A stretch of 64,000 nucleotides of DNA, taken from the NCBI RefSeq assembly GCF_007994075.1, contig NZ_VIWU01000001.1, positions 2,294,001-2,358,000 on the forward strand, given 5' to 3'. The notes under the pieces were generated by a model. That model worked only from the letters and a program-made list of their open reading frames with translations. It was not told the origin of the DNA and made no database searches. Positions 33,999 through 42,725 of this stretch are shown here, one piece after another (position 1 is the stretch's first letter; every line of letters starts with the position of its first letter). The position numbers were made by a program, and so were the translations under genes. The DNA comes from Pseudonocardia hierapolitana (GTDB taxonomy: Bacteria > Actinomycetota > Actinomycetes > Mycobacteriales > Pseudonocardiaceae).

Positions 33999-34259
33999 AT
34001 GGAGGACGGAACGGCGCCCGCCGCCCCGCTCGCATCCGACCCGTCCGGAACGACGCTCCTCACGATCGTCGGCCTCGGTCTGCTGGCGGCCTGGGCCGTC
34101 TCGCTGCTGCTGCACCCGTACACCGTCTGCGGCTCGTGCAAGGGCACGCCGCGCAGCTACGGCGCGGCGGGACGGGCCGCCAGCTGCGCGCCGGCGCCCG
34201 GATCCGGCCGCGGAACCGGGGTTAGCGGAGCTTGTACTCCCTCAGCAGGCCCCGGCTGA
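33999..34259 (+). CDS. small membrane protein with zinc-ribbon start, possibly frameshifted
   Basis: A frame of about 86 residues begins at ATG 33999 and has one hydrophobic helix (TLLTIVGLGLLAAWAVSLLL). It then reads CGSCKGTPRSYGAAGR, resembling the first half of a C-x2-C zinc-ribbon found in short actinobacterial membrane proteins. The expected second C-x2-C-x-G-x-G half is not clean (SCAPAPGSGRGTG). The end also overlaps the convergent acyl-CoA dehydrogenase gene, so the 3' part may be frameshifted or eroded. Confidence 0.45.
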   Translation: MEDGTAPAAPLASDPSGTTLLTIVGLGLLAAWAVSLLLHPYTVCGSCKGTPRSYGAAGRAASCAPAPGSGRGTGVSGACTPSAGPG

Positions 34260-35415
34260 TGATCGTCTTCTGGATCTCGGACGTGCCCTCGCCGATGAGC
34301 AGGAACGGCGCCTCGCGCATGAGGCGCTCGATCTCGTACTCCTTGGAGTAGCCGTAGCCGCCGTGGATGCGGAAGGCATCCTGGGTGACCTCGGCGGCGT
34401 ACTCGCTGGCCATCAGCTTCGCCATGCCTGCCTCGACGTCGTTGCGCGTGCCTGCGTCCTTGAGGCGCGCCGCGTTGACCATCATCAGGTGGGCGGCCTC
34501 GACCTTGGTGGCCATCTCCGCCAGCTTGAACGCGATGGCCTGGTGCTCGGCGATCGGCTTGCCGAACGTCGAGCGCTGCTGGGCGTACTCGACGGCGAGC
34601 TCGAAGGCGCGGATCGCGATGCCGCAGCCGCGCGCGGCGACGTTGACCCGCCCGACCTCGACGCCGTCCATCATCTGGGCGAAGCCTGCGCCGCGCTTGC
34701 CGCCGAGGACCTGCTCGCCCGGCACGCGGAAGCCCTTGAACACCATCTCGGTGGTGTCCACGCCCTTGTAGCCCATCTTGTCGATCTTGCCTGGGATGAT
34801 CAGGCCGGGCGCGACCTCGCCGTACCCGGTGGGCTTCTCGACCAGGAACGTCGTGAGGTTCTGGTGGGGCTTCGCCGCGCCCTCGTCGGTGCGCACCAGC
34901 ACGGCGGTGAGGTTCGACGTGCCGCCGTTGGTGAGCCACATCTTGGCGCCGTCGATGACGAACTCGTCACCGTCCTGAACGGCCTTCGTCTTGATGGCCG
35001 CGACGTCGGACCCGAGGTCGGGCTCGGACATCGAGAACGAGCCCCGCACCTCGCCGGTGGCCATCCCCGGCAGGTAGCGCTGCTTCTGCTCCGGCGTGCC
35101 GTGCTGGTTGATCATGTACGCCACGATGAAGTGCGTGTTGATCACGCCGGAGACGCTCATCCAGCCGCGCGCGATCTGCTCGACGACCAGCGCGTAGGTC
35201 AGCAGCGACTCGCCGAGCCCGCCGAACTCCTCCGGGATGGTGAGCCCGAACAGGCCCATCTCCTTCATCCCGTCGACGATGTCCTGGGGATAGGTGTCGG
35301 AGTGCTCCAGCGCGGTCGCGTGCGGGAGGATCTCCTTGTCCACGAACGTGCGCACCGTGGCCAGGATCTCCTGCTGGATCTCGCTGAGGCCTGCGGTCTG
35401 TGCGAGCTTGGCCAT
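34222..35415 (-). CDS. acyl-CoA dehydrogenase
   Basis: The 397-residue flavoprotein has the FAD/substrate motifs FSMSEPDLGSD and KMWLTNGGTSN, and the C-terminal GEGTSEIQK containing the catalytic Glu. It oxidises acyl-CoA thioesters, passing electrons to ETF. ATG at 35415 is preceded by GGGAGG-type sequence. The adjacent CitE-like lyase on the same strand suggests a branched-chain or dicarboxylic acyl-CoA pathway. Confidence 0.92.
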   Translation of the reverse strand: MAKLAQTAGLSEIQQEILATVRTFVDKEILPHATALEHSDTYPQDIVDGMKEMGLFGLTIPEEFGGLGESLLTYALVVEQIARGWMSVSGVINTHFIVAYMINQHGTPEQKQRYLPGMATGEVRGSFSMSEPDLGSDVAAIKTKAVQDGDEFVIDGAKMWLTNGGTSNLTAVLVRTDEGAAKPHQNLTTFLVEKPTGYGEVAPGLIIPGKIDKMGYKGVDTTEMVFKGFRVPGEQVLGGKRGAGFAQMMDGVEVGRVNVAARGCGIAIRAFELAVEYAQQRSTFGKPIAEHQAIAFKLAEMATKVEAAHLMMVNAARLKDAGTRNDVEAGMAKLMASEYAAEVTQDAFRIHGGYGYSKEYEIERLMREAPFLLIGEGTSEIQKTIISRGLLREYKLR

Positions 35416-35534
35416 GGGAACCTCCCGACGCTGGGCGAGTTACCGGGGAGTATCTCCCGGTCGGCGGTGGTCACGCTGTGAACGTCGGCACAGACCGTCC
35501 GCGACCTGTGACACACCGCCCTGGGAGAGGGCGC

Positions 35535-36509
35535 TCAGCCCTCCGGCGGGGTCCAGCGATCGGTGCGCTGCATCCCGGCCGCGCGGCCCTTGCCCGCGAT
35601 GACGAGCGCCATCTTGCGGCTCGCCTCGTCGATCATCTCGTCGCCGATCATGGCGGCGCCGCGCTTGCCGCCGGCCTCGGACGTGTACCACTCGTAGGCG
35701 TCGAGGATGTTCTCCGCGTGGTCGTAGTCCTCCTGCCGCGGGGAGAAGGTCTCGTTCGCCGCGTCGATCTGGCCGGGGTGCAGAACCCACTTGCCGTCGA
35801 AGCCGAGCGCCGCCGATCGGCCGGCCACCCTGCGGAAGCCGTCGACGTCCTTGATCTGCAGGTAGGGACCGTCGATGGCCTGCTTGTCGTGGGCCCGGGC
35901 GGCCATGAGGATGCTCATGAGGATGTGGTGGTACGCATCGCCCACGTCGTAGCCGGGCGGCTGCTCCCCCACCACCAGCGACTTCATGTTGATGGACGCC
36001 ATGAAGTCGGCCGGCCCGAAGATGATCGTCTCGACCCGCGGCGACGCCGTGGCGATCGCGTTGACGTTGATGAGGCCGAGCGCGTTCTCGATCTGCGCCT
36101 CGATGCCGATCCGCCCGACCTCGTAGCCCATCGCCTTCTCGATCTGCGTGAGCAGCAGGTCGAGGGCCACGATCTGCTCGGCCGTCTGCACCTTCGGCAG
36201 CATGATCGCGTCGAGGTTGGCGCCCGCACCCTCGACGACCTCGGTGACGTCGCGGTAGGTCCACTCCGTGGTCCAGTCGTTCACCCGGACCACGCGGATC
36301 TTCTCGCCCCAGCCGCCCTCGTTCAGCGCCTCGACGATCGTCTTGCGCGCCCCCGGCTTGGCCAGCGGCGCGCAGGCGTCCTCCAGGTCGAGGAAGACCT
36401 GGTCGGCGCCCAGGGTGCGGGCCTTGTCGATGAACTTCTGGCTCGACCCCGGCACGGCGAGGCAGGACCGGCGGGCGCGGAGCTGGGACGGCTCATTCGG
36501 GGTGGTCAC
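35535..36509 (-). CDS. HpcH/HpaI-family CoA-ester lyase (CitE-like)
   Basis: The 324-residue protein has RSCLAVPGSSQKFIDKA, DQVFLDLEDACAP, and IEAQIENALGLINVNAIA, typical of the CitE/malyl-CoA lyase TIM barrel with acidic Mg2+ ligands. GTG at 36509 follows GAGGAG. It likely cleaves or forms a beta-hydroxyacyl-CoA (for example methylmalyl- or citramalyl-CoA). It pairs with the downstream acyl-CoA dehydrogenase; the MaoC-like dehydratase at 22.5 kb could act in the same route. Confidence 0.9.
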   Translation of the reverse strand: MTTPNEPSQLRARRSCLAVPGSSQKFIDKARTLGADQVFLDLEDACAPLAKPGARKTIVEALNEGGWGEKIRVVRVNDWTTEWTYRDVTEVVEGAGANLDAIMLPKVQTAEQIVALDLLLTQIEKAMGYEVGRIGIEAQIENALGLINVNAIATASPRVETIIFGPADFMASINMKSLVVGEQPPGYDVGDAYHHILMSILMAARAHDKQAIDGPYLQIKDVDGFRRVAGRSAALGFDGKWVLHPGQIDAANETFSPRQEDYDHAENILDAYEWYTSEAGGKRGAAMIGDEMIDEASRKMALVIAGKGRAAGMQRTDRWTPPEG

Positions 36510-36607
36510 GGACGAACTCCTCGTCGAGTGCGGCGCAGGTTGCGCCGATGTTGACACGGCCGGCAGCACCCGCGAACCCGAGGTGACTCGTCTCTCAGGC
36601 CGGGACC

Positions 36608-36672
36608 CCCGTTCCGACGAACGGCCCGTTGGTCGGATAGGTACCGACGAACGCGCCGTTCGTCGGAACGGG
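36608..36672. promoter_or_regulatory. nested inverted repeats between divergent CoA-lyase and MgtE-domain genes
   Basis: CCCGTTCCGACGAACGG (36608-36624) is the exact reverse complement of 36656-36672. Inside lies a second, imperfect pair (GTTGGTCGG and CCGACGAAC). Four related half-sites sit 26 bp before the MgtE-domain ATG. It could be an operator or a leader hairpin. Confidence 0.55.
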
Positions 36673-36697
36673 CCGGGCGGCGTCCTAGGCTCCGGGC

Positions 36698-37969
36698 ATG
36701 GGCATCGACCGGGTCTTCGTCGCGCGCCTGGTCGGTCTCGCCGTGTTCGGGCCGGACGGGGAGCGCATCGGCAGGGTGCGCGACCTCGTCGCATCACTGC
36801 GTGTCGACGCGAACCCGCCGCGGGTGCTCGGCGTGGTGGTGGAGCTCGCCACCCGACGGCGCATCTTCGTGCCCATGTTGCGCGTCACCGCGATCGACCC
36901 CGGTGCCGTCACCCTCGCCACGGGCTCGGTCAGCCTCCGCGGCTTCGCGCAGCGGCCCAACGAGGGCCTCCTGGTCGGCCAGCTGCTCGACGCGCGGGTC
37001 CGGCTCGTCGACACCGGAGAGGAGGCCGTGGTCGTCGACGCCGCGATCGAGCCGACCCGCTCCCGGGACTGGGTGGTCGGGCGCCTCGCCGTGCGCGTCC
37101 GCCGGCACCGCCTCGGCAGGCGCGAGCCGGTGCAGGTGCTGCCGTGGCGCGCCGTCACCGGGCTCTCGCTCACCGACCGGCAGGGCACCGAGGGCCTGCT
37201 CGCGGTGTTCGAGTCGATGCGGCCCGCCGACGTCGCGGCCGCGCTGTCGGAGCTGCCGGAGAAGCGCCAGCACGAGGTGGTCGACGGCCTCGACGACGAG
37301 CGGCTCGCCGACGTGTTCGAGGAGCTGTCCGAAGCCGACCAGCGCGCGCTGCTCGCGCACCTGTCCCCCGAGCGGGCGGCGGACGTCCTCGAGGCCATGT
37401 CACCGGACGACGCGGCCGACCTGCTGCACGAGCTTCCCGACGCCGAGTCCGACGCGCTGCTCGCCCTGATGCAGCCCGAGGAGTCGGAGCCGGTGCGGCG
37501 GCTGATGAGCTACTCGCCGCACACGGCGGGCGGCCTCATGACCCCGGAGCCGATCATCCTGCGCCCGGACGCCACCGTGGCCGAAGCGCTGGCCCGCATC
37601 CGCAACCCGGACATCCCGCCCGCGCTGGCCAGCATGGTGTTCGTCTGCCGGCCGCCCTCGGAGACCCCGACGGGGCGCTACCTGGGGTGCGCACACGCCC
37701 AGCGGCTGCTGCGGGCGGCACCGTTCGAGCTGGTGGCCGGCGTCGTCGACACCGAGCTCGCCCGCCTGTCGCCGGACGCGACGCTCGGCGACGTCACCCG
37801 CTACTTCGCGGCGTACAACCTGGTGGCAGGGCCGGTCGTGGACGCCGAGGACCACCTGCTCGGCGCGGTCACCGTGGACGACGTGCTCGACCACCTGCTC
37901 CCGCCCGACTGGCGTGACCGCCTGACCGAACCGGACGACGGCATCGCCTCCGGGGGAGGCACGGAGTGA
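36698..37969 (+). CDS. MgtE N-domain/CBS protein without channel (Rv1232c-like)
   Basis: The 423-residue protein has two PRC-barrel-like segments (residues ~1-160). An MgtE intracellular N domain follows (MRPADVAAALSELPEKRQHEVVDGLDDERLADVFEEL), and then a CBS pair (LMSYSPHTAGGLMTPEPIILRPDATVAEAL and VVDAEDHLLGAVTVDDVL). The transmembrane channel of true MgtE is absent. It is a soluble, possibly Mg2+- or nucleotide-sensing protein. It lies next to the DUF1003 gene, as in mycobacteria. Confidence 0.9.
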   Translation: MGIDRVFVARLVGLAVFGPDGERIGRVRDLVASLRVDANPPRVLGVVVELATRRRIFVPMLRVTAIDPGAVTLATGSVSLRGFAQRPNEGLLVGQLLDARVRLVDTGEEAVVVDAAIEPTRSRDWVVGRLAVRVRRHRLGRREPVQVLPWRAVTGLSLTDRQGTEGLLAVFESMRPADVAAALSELPEKRQHEVVDGLDDERLADVFEELSEADQRALLAHLSPERAADVLEAMSPDDAADLLHELPDAESDALLALMQPEESEPVRRLMSYSPHTAGGLMTPEPIILRPDATVAEALARIRNPDIPPALASMVFVCRPPSETPTGRYLGCAHAQRLLRAAPFELVAGVVDTELARLSPDATLGDVTRYFAAYNLVAGPVVDAEDHLLGAVTVDDVLDHLLPPDWRDRLTEPDDGIASGGGTE

Positions 37970-37971
37970 AC

Positions 37972-38099
37972 GCTTGCGGGCCGACGCCGTCTTGCGGAGG
38001 AGGCGCGCAGGGAGCGAGGAACGAGCGACCGAGCACCGGAGGAGCAAGACGGCGGCACCACGGGCCCGCAAGCCCGCCGGAGCGAAGCGGAGGCAGTTG
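37972..38099 (+). repeat. dispersed leader element, copy 1 (upstream of DUF1003)
   Basis: Outer arms GCTTGCGGGCC (37972-37982) and GGCCCGCAAGC (38063-38073) enclose inner arms GCCGTCTTGC (37986-37995) and GCAAGACGGC (38044-38053). The loop contains GAGCGAGGAACGAGCGACCG. A GGAGCGAAGCGGAGG tail ends just before the next ATG and supplies its ribosome-binding site. A copy in inverted orientation occurs at 49050-49168, again directly before a start codon in sense. Confidence 0.7.
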
Positions 38100-38103
38100 A
38101 GAA

Positions 38104-38631
38104 ATGCCTGAGATCACCACCAGTCGACGGCTCGACCAGCCCCTCCTCGGCCGGACCCGGTTCGAGGTCGATCCGGAGTGGTTCGCCCGGCTGTCCGAGA
38201 AGATCGCCCGGTTTCTCGGTACCGGCCGTTTCCTCGCGATCCAGACCGTCGTGGTCATCGTGTGGATCATCCTGAACCTGACGGCGTGGATCGGGAGCTG
38301 GGACCCCTACCCGTTCATCCTGCTCAACCTGGTCTTCTCCACGCAGGCCGCGTACGCGGCGCCGCTGATCCTGCTCGCCCAGAACCGCCAGGACGACCGG
38401 GACCGGGTGTCGCTCGAGGAGGACCGCGCCCGCGCGGAGCGGACGAAGGCCGACACCGAGTACCTGGCCAGGGAGCTCGCGGCGCTGCGGATCGCGGTCG
38501 GCGAAGTGGCCACCCGCGACTACCTGCGCGGTGAGCTCGACAAGCTCTGCGACCGGCTCGGCGCCCCCGAACCGGCCACCGAACGCGCCCGGGGCCGCGG
38601 CCGCACGGCAGCCAGGGAAGCCGGCGGTTAG
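38104..38631 (+). CDS. DUF1003 membrane protein (Rv1231c-like)
   Basis: The 175-residue protein has FEVDPEWFARLSEKIARFLGTGRFLAIQT and two transmembrane helices (VVVIVWIILNLTAWI; PFILLNLVFSTQAAYAAPLILL). The QNRQDDRDR motif and a charged coiled-coil C-terminus complete the DUF1003 signature. The function is unknown. ATG at 38104 uses GGAGG supplied by the preceding dispersed leader element. Its stop overlaps the convergent DHFR-like gene. Confidence 0.9.
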   Translation: MPEITTSRRLDQPLLGRTRFEVDPEWFARLSEKIARFLGTGRFLAIQTVVVIVWIILNLTAWIGSWDPYPFILLNLVFSTQAAYAAPLILLAQNRQDDRDRVSLEEDRARAERTKADTEYLARELAALRIAVGEVATRDYLRGELDKLCDRLGAPEPATERARGRGRTAAREAGG

Positions 38632-39200
38632 CGCCGGACGCGGTAGCGGATGTGCGTGGCCTCCGGTGTGTCGATCACCCGGACGATCTCCAGCTCGATC
38701 TCGGACGGCAGCTGGTCGAACAGCCGGATGCCCCGGCCCAGCAGCACCGGCACCTGGTGGATCCGCACCTCGTCCAGCACTCCGGCCTCGAGCGCCCGTT
38801 GCCCCGTGTACGCGCCGCGCACCTGCACGTCCCGGTCCCCTGCGGCCGCCTTCGCCTGGGCCATCGCGCTCTCGATCCCATCGGTCACGTACGTCACCAA
38901 CGGGTAGCCCCACCGGGCGGCCGGGCCGGGGGGACGGTGGCTGGGCACGAAGATCGGGAGACCGTTGTGGTCGCCGCCCCAGTGGTCCATGAGTTCGGCG
39001 GTGCGCCGCCCCGCGAGGACGGCACCGGCCTCGTTCATCTCGTCCATCAGTTCCTTCGCCGGCCCGGACAGCTCGAGGAACTTCCCGCCCGGCGCGAACC
39101 AGTCGTGCAGGCGGTGGCCGTCGGCACCGCCGAGGAAGTCGTCCGGGTCGGCGACGTACCCGTCCAGCGATACCGACATGTCGAGCACCGATGTGGGCAC
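38628..39200 (-). CDS. dihydrofolate reductase-family (RibD C-terminal-like) protein
   Basis: The 190-residue protein has MSVSLDGYVADPDDF, AGRRTAELMDHWGG and LDEVRIHQVPVLLGRGIRLFD, the pattern of the bacterial bifunctional deaminase-reductase C-terminal (DHFR-like) fold. It is expected to bind NADPH. The substrate is unknown. A paralogue lies directly upstream on the same strand, suggesting tandem duplication. Confidence 0.85.
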   Translation of the reverse strand: MPTSVLDMSVSLDGYVADPDDFLGGADGHRLHDWFAPGGKFLELSGPAKELMDEMNEAGAVLAGRRTAELMDHWGGDHNGLPIFVPSHRPPGPAARWGYPLVTYVTDGIESAMAQAKAAAGDRDVQVRGAYTGQRALEAGVLDEVRIHQVPVLLGRGIRLFDQLPSEIELEIVRVIDTPEATHIRYRVRR

Positions 39201-39215
39201 TTCGGCCTCCTGGGT

Positions 39216-39797
39216 TCAGTTCTGGATGCGGTAGAGGAGGTGGGTGGCCTGCGGGGTGTCGACCACACCGACCTTCTCGAGCTGGATGTGCTCGTCCCCG
39301 ATGTGGTCGAAGAACCGGAGGCCGGCACCGAACAGCACCGGCACGAGGTGGACGCCGATGTGGTCGACCAGCCCGGCCCTGACCAGCTGCTGCCCGACGT
39401 CCGGACCGCCCATCACGTGGACGTCCGAGCCGGCGGCGGTCTGCACGGCCTGTCGCACGGCGCTGTCGGCCCCGTCCGTCACGAAGGTGTAGACCCCACC
39501 CTCCGGCACCTCCTCAGGTGCCTGGTGGGTCACGACGAACACCGGCACTCGAGCCTGCCCGGTCGGGCCGTCGGCCTTCCACCAGGCCACCGAGTCGTCG
39601 TAGGTCCGCCGACCGCAGATGTACGCACCCGCCCGCGATACGGCGGCGGTCACGAGCTCACCGCCGGCCGGGTCACCGCCCATCGCCCACTCGTGCAGCC
39701 GCTCGCCGCCCTTCCCGAGCGGCTCTTCCGGAGTCGGACCGGACGCCCGGACGTACCCGTCCAGCGACATGCTCATGTCGAAGATCACCTTGCTCAC
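39216..39797 (-). CDS. dihydrofolate reductase-family protein, tandem paralogue
   Basis: The 193-residue protein has MSMSLDGYVRASGPTPEEPL, ICGRRTYDDSVAWW, HVMGGPDVGQQLVRAGLVDHIGVHLVPVLFG and DTPQATHLLYRI, the same fold as the downstream neighbour. It starts at 39797 and stops 15 bp before that neighbour, so both are one operon. It is divergent from the SARP-family regulator, which may control the pair. Confidence 0.87.
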   Translation of the reverse strand: MSKVIFDMSMSLDGYVRASGPTPEEPLGKGGERLHEWAMGGDPAGGELVTAAVSRAGAYICGRRTYDDSVAWWKADGPTGQARVPVFVVTHQAPEEVPEGGVYTFVTDGADSAVRQAVQTAAGSDVHVMGGPDVGQQLVRAGLVDHIGVHLVPVLFGAGLRFFDHIGDEHIQLEKVGVVDTPQATHLLYRIQN

Positions 39798-39908
39798 GTG
39801 GCCCCCTGTGAACGGCTCCGGCGATTGATCACCAGCTTGGCCCTCGCCGGTGGCAGAGTGCTGTCAGCGCTGTGAAACCCGCCACCGGGCGCGAGAAGGG
39901 GGTGGCGC

Positions 39909-42725
39909 GTGCTGACCGTCGAGCTGCTCGGGCCGCTGCGCGTCTCGATGGCCGGACGGCCGGTCGAGCTGCCGGCCGGGCGGCTGCGCGCGTTGCTGGC
40001 CGTGCTGGCGATGTCGGCCGGGCACGCGGTCGCGACCGACCGGCTGGCCACAGCGGTGTGGGGTGCGGATGCGGGCGGCGACCCGCGGGCCAACGTGCGC
40101 ACGAACGTCAAGCGGTTGCGCCGTGCGCTGGGAACCGCCGGAGAGCAGCTGATCGCCGTCCGTCCCGGCGGCTACCTGCTGGCCACCGCGCCGGACCACG
40201 TGGATGCCCTGCGCTTCGGTCGCCTGCTCGACGAGGCCGCGGCCGAGCTCGACCCGGCTACCGAACGGTCCCGGCTGGCGGCCGCGCTGGCGCTGTGGCG
40301 CGGTACCCCCTTCGACGGCATCCGGTCGGACTGGCTGGAGCAGGCGAAGGCCCCCGCGCTGCAGGAGCGCTACCTGACCGCGGTGGAACGGCGGATCGAC
40401 CTCGACCTCGCGAGCGGATCCCACCCCGACCCCGCCGAGCTGGCCGAGCTCGCCGAGCGGCATCCGCTGCGGGAGTCGCTCTGGGCGCGGCTGCTGCGGG
40501 CCCTGGAATCGGCCGGGCGCCCCGCCGAGGCGCTGGAGCGGTACGAGACGATCCGGCGCCGGCTCGCCGACGAGCTCGGCACCGATCCCAGCCAGGAGAT
40601 CCGGCAGGTGCACGCCGACCTGCTCGACGGTGGCGCGGCGCCCCGCGGGCACGCGGTGCCCAGGCAGTTGCCCGCGGCGGTCGATGGGTTCGCCGGGCGG
40701 GCGGACGAGCTGGCGGCGCTGGACGCGCTACTCGGCGGCCACGACGAGGCGGGCCGCTGGTCACCGCTGATCGCGGTGATCTCCGGTACGGCCGGTGTCG
40801 GGAAGACCACGCTCGCCGTGCACTGGGCGCACCGGGTCGCCGCGCGCTTCCCGGACGGGCAACTCCACGTCGACCTGCGCGGATACGACCCGTCGGGGGA
40901 GCCCGCACAGCCCACGGCGGCCGTCCGCGATCTCCTCGACGCGCTCCAGGTGCCCCCGCACCGGATCCCTGGCAGCCGGGCGGCACAGGTCGGGATGTAC
41001 CGCAGCCTGCTGGCCGGGCGGCGCATGCTCGTCCTGCTGGACAATGCGCGCGATGCCGAGCAGGCCGCCCCGCTGCTGCCTGGGGCGCCGGGTTGCCTGG
41101 TGGTGGTCACCAGCCGGGACCACCTCGCCGGTCTGGTGGCGACGTACGGCGCCCGTCCGGTGACGCTCGATCTGCTTCCGCCCGACGAAGCCGGGCAGCT
41201 GCTGGCCCGCCGGCTCGGCCGGGCCCGGATCGCCGCCGAGCCCACCGCCGTCGCCGAGATCATCCGCCGGTGCGCCGGATTGCCACTGGCGCTGGCGGTC
41301 GTCGCGGCCCGCGCCGCGATCCGTCGGGCGCACCCGCTCGGCACGCTCGCCGGGGAGCTCGGGGACGCCCTCGGCGCGCTGGCGGGCGCCGTCGACGTAC
41401 GGGCGATCTTCTCCTGGTCCTACGAGGCGCTCGGCGACGAGACGGCGGCGCGACTGTTCCGGCTGGTGGCGGGGTTGCATCCCGGCCCCGCCGCCACGGC
41501 CGCGGCCGCCGCCAGCATGGCGGGGATCCCCGTCTCGCGGGTACGGGCGCCGCTGGTCGAGCTCACCCGCGCCAATCTCCTCGCCGAGCCGGCCACGGGC
41601 CGCTTCACGTGCCACGACCTGCTGCGCGCCTATGCCGCCGAGCTCTGCGCTGCCCACGACGCGGACCGGGAAGCCGCGCTGCATCGCCTCGTGGACCACT
41701 ACGCCCGGACGGCGAGCGCCGCGGTGCTGCACCTCCTCTTCCCCGGACACCCCGGGACCGGCACACCGGCCCCACCCCTTCCGGGCGTCTCCGTCGCCGG
41801 CTTCGCCGGACCGGACGAGGCGATGGCCTGGTTCACCGCCGAACGCCCTGCCCTGCTCGCCGGCCTCCAGCTGGCCGGCGAGCTGGGCCTCGACCGGCAG
41901 CTCTGCCACCTGGCCCGGGCGCTCTTCGTCTTCCTCCACCGGCGAGGCCGCTGGCACGAGCGGGCCGAGACGCAGCGGGCCGCCGTGGCCGCCGCTCATC
42001 GGCTGGGCGACCCGGCCGAGGAGACGTTCGCTCACCGCAACCTGGCCGGCGCGCTCGCCGACCTCGGCCGCTTCGACGAAGCACACCGCAACCTCGACAT
42101 CGCCCTGGAACGATCACGTGACGACCCCGCGGGTCAGGCGTGGACGCACTACCACCGCGACCTCGTCTACGTCATCCAGGGCCGGGAGGCCGAGGCGCTC
42201 TCCGCCGCTCGCAGCGCCCACGCCCTCTTCGAGGAGGTGGGCGACGAGGTCGGGCGGGCCATCGCGCTCACCGACCTCGGCTGGTACCACGGCCGCCTGG
42301 GAGACCACGACCTCGGGCTCGACCTCTGCGAGCAGGCCCTGATCCTCCACCAGAAGCTGGGCAACCGTCCCCACGAGGGTCACGCGTGGTGGTGCCTCGC
42401 CGAGATCCACTTCCGGCGGGGCGACCCGGCCGCCGCACTGCCCTGCCACCGCCAGGCGCTCGACCTGTTCCGGGAGGTCGGCGACCTGTACGCCGAGGCC
42501 AGCACCCTCGCCCATCTCGGCGCCTGTCACCACGTCGCGGGCGACCGCGCGGCCGCCGACGAGCATTGGCGCCAGGCCCTCGTCCTCCTCGGCGACCTCG
42601 ACCCGTCCACGATCGATCAGATCGACGCCCAGCTGAGGACCCTGGTCGACAAGCCGACCGCCGATGCCTTCCTGCGCCGCTCGGTGGGCGCTGGAGCTAG
42701 ATGTACTGACTCGGGAGGTTGTTGA
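39909..42725 (+). CDS. SARP/AfsR-family regulator with NB-ARC and TPR domains
   Basis: The 938-residue protein has an OmpR-type winged helix (residues ~1-95, PAGRLRALLAVLAMSAGHAV...), a bacterial transcriptional activation (BTAD) domain (~96-245), and an NB-ARC ATPase (P-loop GTAGVGKTT near 296, MLVLLDNARD). C-terminal TPR repeats follow (~690-900). Such STAND regulators activate secondary-metabolism or stress genes. GTG at 39909 is the start. Its last codons come from the IS481 left end: without the insertion the frame would have ended at a different stop, reading GARRGGC. Confidence 0.9.
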   Translation: MLTVELLGPLRVSMAGRPVELPAGRLRALLAVLAMSAGHAVATDRLATAVWGADAGGDPRANVRTNVKRLRRALGTAGEQLIAVRPGGYLLATAPDHVDALRFGRLLDEAAAELDPATERSRLAAALALWRGTPFDGIRSDWLEQAKAPALQERYLTAVERRIDLDLASGSHPDPAELAELAERHPLRESLWARLLRALESAGRPAEALERYETIRRRLADELGTDPSQEIRQVHADLLDGGAAPRGHAVPRQLPAAVDGFAGRADELAALDALLGGHDEAGRWSPLIAVISGTAGVGKTTLAVHWAHRVAARFPDGQLHVDLRGYDPSGEPAQPTAAVRDLLDALQVPPHRIPGSRAAQVGMYRSLLAGRRMLVLLDNARDAEQAAPLLPGAPGCLVVVTSRDHLAGLVATYGARPVTLDLLPPDEAGQLLARRLGRARIAAEPTAVAEIIRRCAGLPLALAVVAARAAIRRAHPLGTLAGELGDALGALAGAVDVRAIFSWSYEALGDETAARLFRLVAGLHPGPAATAAAAASMAGIPVSRVRAPLVELTRANLLAEPATGRFTCHDLLRAYAAELCAAHDADREAALHRLVDHYARTASAAVLHLLFPGHPGTGTPAPPLPGVSVAGFAGPDEAMAWFTAERPALLAGLQLAGELGLDRQLCHLARALFVFLHRRGRWHERAETQRAAVAAAHRLGDPAEETFAHRNLAGALADLGRFDEAHRNLDIALERSRDDPAGQAWTHYHRDLVYVIQGREAEALSAARSAHALFEEVGDEVGRAIALTDLGWYHGRLGDHDLGLDLCEQALILHQKLGNRPHEGHAWWCLAEIHFRRGDPAAALPCHRQALDLFREVGDLYAEASTLAHLGACHHVAGDRAAADEHWRQALVLLGDLDPSTIDQIDAQLRTLVDKPTADAFLRRSVGAGARCTDSGGC
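42696..42701. repeat. target-site duplication, left copy
   Basis: GCTAGA here is repeated at 43816-43821, on either side of the IS481 element. Confidence 0.8.
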
